Source of the DNA: DUMC01 sp035362115
Lineage (GTDB): Bacteria > Bacillota > Clostridia > Acetivibrionales > DUMC01
Direction: 5' to 3'
DNA: 8,036 nucleotides
NCBI GenBank assembly: GCA_035362115.1
Contig: DAOSDD010000205.1
Location: forward strand, 1 to 8,036
The stretch's first letter is position 1. Every line of letters begins with the position of its first letter. The position numbers and the translations under genes were made by a program. The notes under the pieces are model-generated. The model ran no database searches. It saw only the letters and a program-made list of their open reading frames with translations, and had not been told where the DNA came from. Below, one piece after another: positions 6,061 to 8,036 of the stretch.

Positions 6061-6068
6061 ATACCATA
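6061..6068 (+). promoter_or_regulatory. Putative response-regulator binding site, inverted 8-bp core
   Basis: The plus strand reads ATACCATA, the exact reverse complement of TATGGTAT at 6023-6030, with 30 bases between the arms. Eight bases in AT-rich DNA is weak alone; the support is its pairing with the neighbouring copy and the 12-mer at 5122. Confidence 0.3.
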
Positions 6069-6201
6069 GTACAAAATGTTTGGAAAATATTTTTAGTCTT
6101 CTTATACAATTAATCAATTATTTTATAAACATAATTTTATCATACATTATTAAAAATATTAATACTATTTTAAATATTTTTGAATTTGTATATTATATTC
6201 A

Positions 6202-6213
6202 AGAACTGTCCCC
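6202..6213. repeat. Solo end of the REP/MITE-like element
   Basis: The word agaactgtcccc differs at one base from agaaccgtcccc at 3057-3068, in the same orientation. No matching inverted arm is visible nearby, so this looks like a remnant or half element just past the binding-protein gene's terminator. Confidence 0.4.
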
Positions 6214-6254
6214 ACTTATTCTACTCACTTATTCCATTTATTCTATTTTTTATT

Positions 6255-6295
6255 AAAACAAGCTGCCCTGGAAAAATATCAAGGCAGCCTGTTTT
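6255..6295 (-). terminator. Terminator-like hairpin after the binding-protein gene
   Basis: The arms 6255-6270 and 6280-6295 form a 16-bp stem with two G-U type pairs and a 9-base loop. It has a GC-rich core (GCTGCC/GGCAGC) flanked by an A-run on one side and a T-run on the other. On the minus-strand transcript the hairpin ends in ...TTGTTTTAATAAAAAA, 37 bases after the binding-protein stop. The mirror strand ends in TGTTTTAGTTTT, so it could work in both directions. It should separate the binding-protein transcript from the regulator gene. Confidence 0.8.
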
Positions 6296-6332
6296 AGTTT
6301 TGTTAGCTATTTAATTCCACTAGTTTACCCCA

Positions 6333-7964
6333 CTATTTAAGTCCTGCATTGAGCTCATCAATTACCAGGTTAACCTTGTCCTCTTTCGATTTCAAAAAGT
6401 CATTCCAATCCTTATCTGGATCCGTGGAACTTATGATTATTTGAATAACAGCATCTTTCATGTCATTTGCAAAACTTCCATACTTATCTTTGTTAGGTGC
6501 TTTGAAGGTTGAAAGCGCATAGTTTGGAGCTATTAAAGCAGCATTTTTTTCACACCATTTACAATAATCATATGCATCTTTGCCCGCATTGGTAGATTTA
6601 ATATTGGGGTCAAGGAATCCAAACCCTTCAGTTATCCCTATTGGTTGATAAGGAAGTTGCCCAATATATGTAGGGTTATCCTTGGGTCGTTCATATCTCT
6701 TTGTCTCCTCATTGTAAGGCCACAGGTACTTGACACTATCTCCTTCAAATTCCCAATCTATACCTCTTATACCTATTTGTCTTGTGAAATAACCTTCATC
6801 CGTGAGCATCCAATCCCAAGCTTTCATCAATCTGTCGAATTTTGCATCTGACATTTTGGCACTAAAAAGACTTACGCACCAAAATTCAGTATCTCTTATG
6901 GCTGCAAATTTACCATAAGGTGTCTTGACTTTCATGTAGGTAATATCTTCGGGCTTAAGACCTTGTATATTCTCGGTCATTTTAATTCTCTTATCATGTA
7001 AATTATAGGCAAATATGTTATCATAATATACTGCTATTTCACCTGCCTGGAATTTCTGCGACGGTTCATCGCCTTTACAAAGGGCATTGTCTACCCATAT
7101 GATGCCTGCATCATAAAGTCTCTTTATCTCCTTTATAGCTTCCAGATATTCCGGTGCTCTTGCATTCCATTCCCATTTACCATCCTTTTTTGTATACCCG
7201 CCTGATCCAATTACCCCGGCGGTAAACTGTTCTACCCCAAGAGAATTGGGCCATGCCCAGGTAGTGCATGCCAAGCCTGCAACCTTGTTCTTTCCTACTC
7301 CTCCCGGATCTTTTTCTACACACTGTTTTGCAAATTCTACCATCTCTTCCCATGTGTAAATATCATCTTCTTTGACAAGGCCCAGTTGTCTTGCCCAATC
7401 TTTTCTGTAGATGAAACCTCTGCAGGATATATCACCAACAAGAGTAGTATCCTTGCTGCAAGGCCATACATACTTTTTGCCATCAACCATTAAGGCATCA
7501 TCAACTTTCATGGCATCCATGTGTTTCTTAACGTTCGGGTATTTATCTATACCCTTTATCTCCTTAATAAGACCTGCTTTTACCCATTTTTCATAATCAT
7601 TTGCCATAGAAAGCTTCATATCCCAATAAGTAACATCCGGTACATCACCTGAAGACATCCAAATCATAACCTTTTGCTGCCAGTCATTCCATGTGATGGG
7701 CAGAAAGTTAAACTCAATGTTGAATTTCTCCCTCCATGTCTTTAGAACCTCACATTTAAGCCATTCATTTTGCGCATTATGTATGTTCATGTTGTAAACA
7801 TAAGTTTTGCTACCGTCGTCAATCTCTACACCTGCTTCTGTCGTCTTTTCTTCGCCTTTAGTGTCACTGCCTTGTTTTACTGTACATGCTGAGAACATTG
7901 TAACAACAAAGCAAATTACCAGTATTAATGCAATAATGTGTGTAAGTTTTTGTTTTGACCTCAT
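6333..7964 (-). CDS. LplA-type extracellular substrate-binding lipoprotein of a sugar ABC importer
   Basis: A 543-residue family 1 solute-binding protein, presumed to capture an oligosaccharide or similar sugar outside the cell and deliver it to an ABC permease. A lipoprotein signal peptide is clear: basic MRSKQK, a hydrophobic stretch 9-24, and lipobox FSAC with lipidated Cys27, followed by a charged, flexible linker to about 55. The mature part shows family features: SSGDVPDV (104-111), YRKDWARQLGL (186-196) with TWEEM (204-208), FQAGEIAVYYDN (305-316), and many Trp/Tyr residues expected for sugar stacking. Length fits the LplA/YtcQ group (about 490-560). The ATG (7962-7964) has AGGAGGA (7972-7978) seven bases upstream. 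The permease genes are not in the window and probably lie upstream. Neighbouring YesM/YesN genes are the usual regulators of such importers. The exact sugar cannot be told. Confidence 0.9.
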   Translation of the reverse strand: MRSKQKLTHIIALILVICFVVTMFSACTVKQGSDTKGEEKTTEAGVEIDDGSKTYVYNMNIHNAQNEWLKCEVLKTWREKFNIEFNFLPITWNDWQQKVMIWMSSGDVPDVTYWDMKLSMANDYEKWVKAGLIKEIKGIDKYPNVKKHMDAMKVDDALMVDGKKYVWPCSKDTTLVGDISCRGFIYRKDWARQLGLVKEDDIYTWEEMVEFAKQCVEKDPGGVGKNKVAGLACTTWAWPNSLGVEQFTAGVIGSGGYTKKDGKWEWNARAPEYLEAIKEIKRLYDAGIIWVDNALCKGDEPSQKFQAGEIAVYYDNIFAYNLHDKRIKMTENIQGLKPEDITYMKVKTPYGKFAAIRDTEFWCVSLFSAKMSDAKFDRLMKAWDWMLTDEGYFTRQIGIRGIDWEFEGDSVKYLWPYNEETKRYERPKDNPTYIGQLPYQPIGITEGFGFLDPNIKSTNAGKDAYDYCKWCEKNAALIAPNYALSTFKAPNKDKYGSFANDMKDAVIQIIISSTDPDKDWNDFLKSKEDKVNLVIDELNAGLK

Positions 7965-7988
7965 AATAAGATCCTCCTATTTAAAACT

Positions 7989-8020
7989 CGTGGTCAGGGG
8001 CTTAGAAGCCCCAAACTACG
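7989..8020 (-). other. Strong hairpin just upstream of the binding-protein gene
   Basis: Inner arms GGGGCT (7997-8002) and AGCCCC (8007-8012) close a 4-base loop. An outer 6-bp stem (7989-7994 with 8015-8020) has one G-T pair and is separated by a symmetric 2x2 internal loop. On the minus-strand mRNA it lies about 10 bases before the ribosome binding site, followed by AGTTTTAAAT, which is too short a U-run for a firm terminator. It may be a processing or stabilising structure that boosts binding-protein mRNA relative to upstream permease genes, or a leaky terminator. The outer arm overlaps TACGGTAT, a 7-of-8 match to the putative operator core TATGGTAT. Confidence 0.5.
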
Positions 8021-8036
8021 GTATATTTTCCTTTCG

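Larger units (their letters stand above)
5949..6254 (-). other. Regulator upstream region (part of 384-base gene-free spacer)
   Basis: This very AT-rich stretch, together with the terminator at 6255-6295, fills the spacer between the binding-protein and regulator genes. It holds two putative operator words (6019-6030 and 6061-6068), a solo REP-like end (6202-6213), a perfect 9-bp AT-only inverted repeat (6152-6160 and 6173-6181) and three imperfect copies of (c/t)ttattc(c/t)a between 6215 and 6246. Promoter candidates for the regulator are weak: TTGTAC (6068-6073) with TATAAG 19 bases on (6043-6048), or a perfect TATAAT at 6192-6197 that lacks a -35. I see no coding potential here. Confidence 0.5.

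Noticed and set aside
6152..6181. Perfect 9-bp inverted repeat as a terminator
   Set aside because: The stem is made only of A/T pairs with a 12-base loop in very AT-rich DNA; it is likely chance, and a better terminator lies at 6255-6295.
1..8036. Novel defence or biosynthetic system
   Set aside because: Every long minus-strand gene belongs to a known family (MurG, HD hydrolase, sugar epimerase, YesM, YesN, LplA), and the gene set is explained by sugar uptake plus a wall-synthesis unit.

Overview
The window looks like chromosomal DNA of a low-GC Gram-positive anaerobe of the class Clostridia. The evidence is the strongly AT-rich spacers, the strong purine-rich Shine-Dalgarno sites (AGGAGGA, AGAGGTG, GAGGAG), a MurG of clostridial type (GGGTSGHVTP, HESDMTPG) and a YesM/YesN/LplA-type sugar-uptake control module. 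Genus cannot be fixed from the sequence. Every convincing gene is on the minus strand, so the biological order runs from high to low coordinates.

Right part (about 3000-8036), a carbohydrate-sensing and uptake module. A lipoprotein substrate-binding protein of the LplA type (6333-7964) comes first. It is preceded by a strong hairpin (7989-8020) and closed by a good terminator-like hairpin (6255-6295). Its ABC permeases are not in the window; by family habit they would lie beyond 8036. Next come a compact AraC-type response regulator (YesN-like, 5193-5948) and a two-TM sensor kinase (YesM-like, 3098-4939). These are split by an unusually long 253-nt spacer that carries a candidate promoter and a small leader hairpin. 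A 12-bp word (minus strand ATACCATAAATA) occurs upstream of both the regulator and the kinase, and its 8-bp core occurs once more inverted upstream of the regulator. I propose it as the regulator's binding site. A TIM-barrel sugar-phosphate isomerase/epimerase (2090-2905) follows the kinase, separated from it by a small REP/MITE-like palindromic element (3006-3068). A half copy of that element's end lies at 6202-6213.

Left part (1-2040), a separate transcription unit. A near-consensus sigma-A promoter (TTGACA, 17 bp, TAAAAT; 2009-2037) reads into an HD-domain phosphohydrolase (1287-1877). This is followed by a 4 x 14-bp tandem repeat spacer and a MurG-type GlcNAc transferase with a TTG start (82-1197). 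Twenty bases after murG a further gene begins with a good Shine-Dalgarno and ATG. After seven bases it runs into sequence that looks like the 5' end of a group II intron (GTGCG...), which continues off the left edge.

No clearly new enzymatic system is visible. The most interesting items are the apparent intron insertion at the start of a gene, the shared putative operator of the two-component system, the REP/MITE-like element, and the 14-bp periodic repeat between the HD gene and murG.
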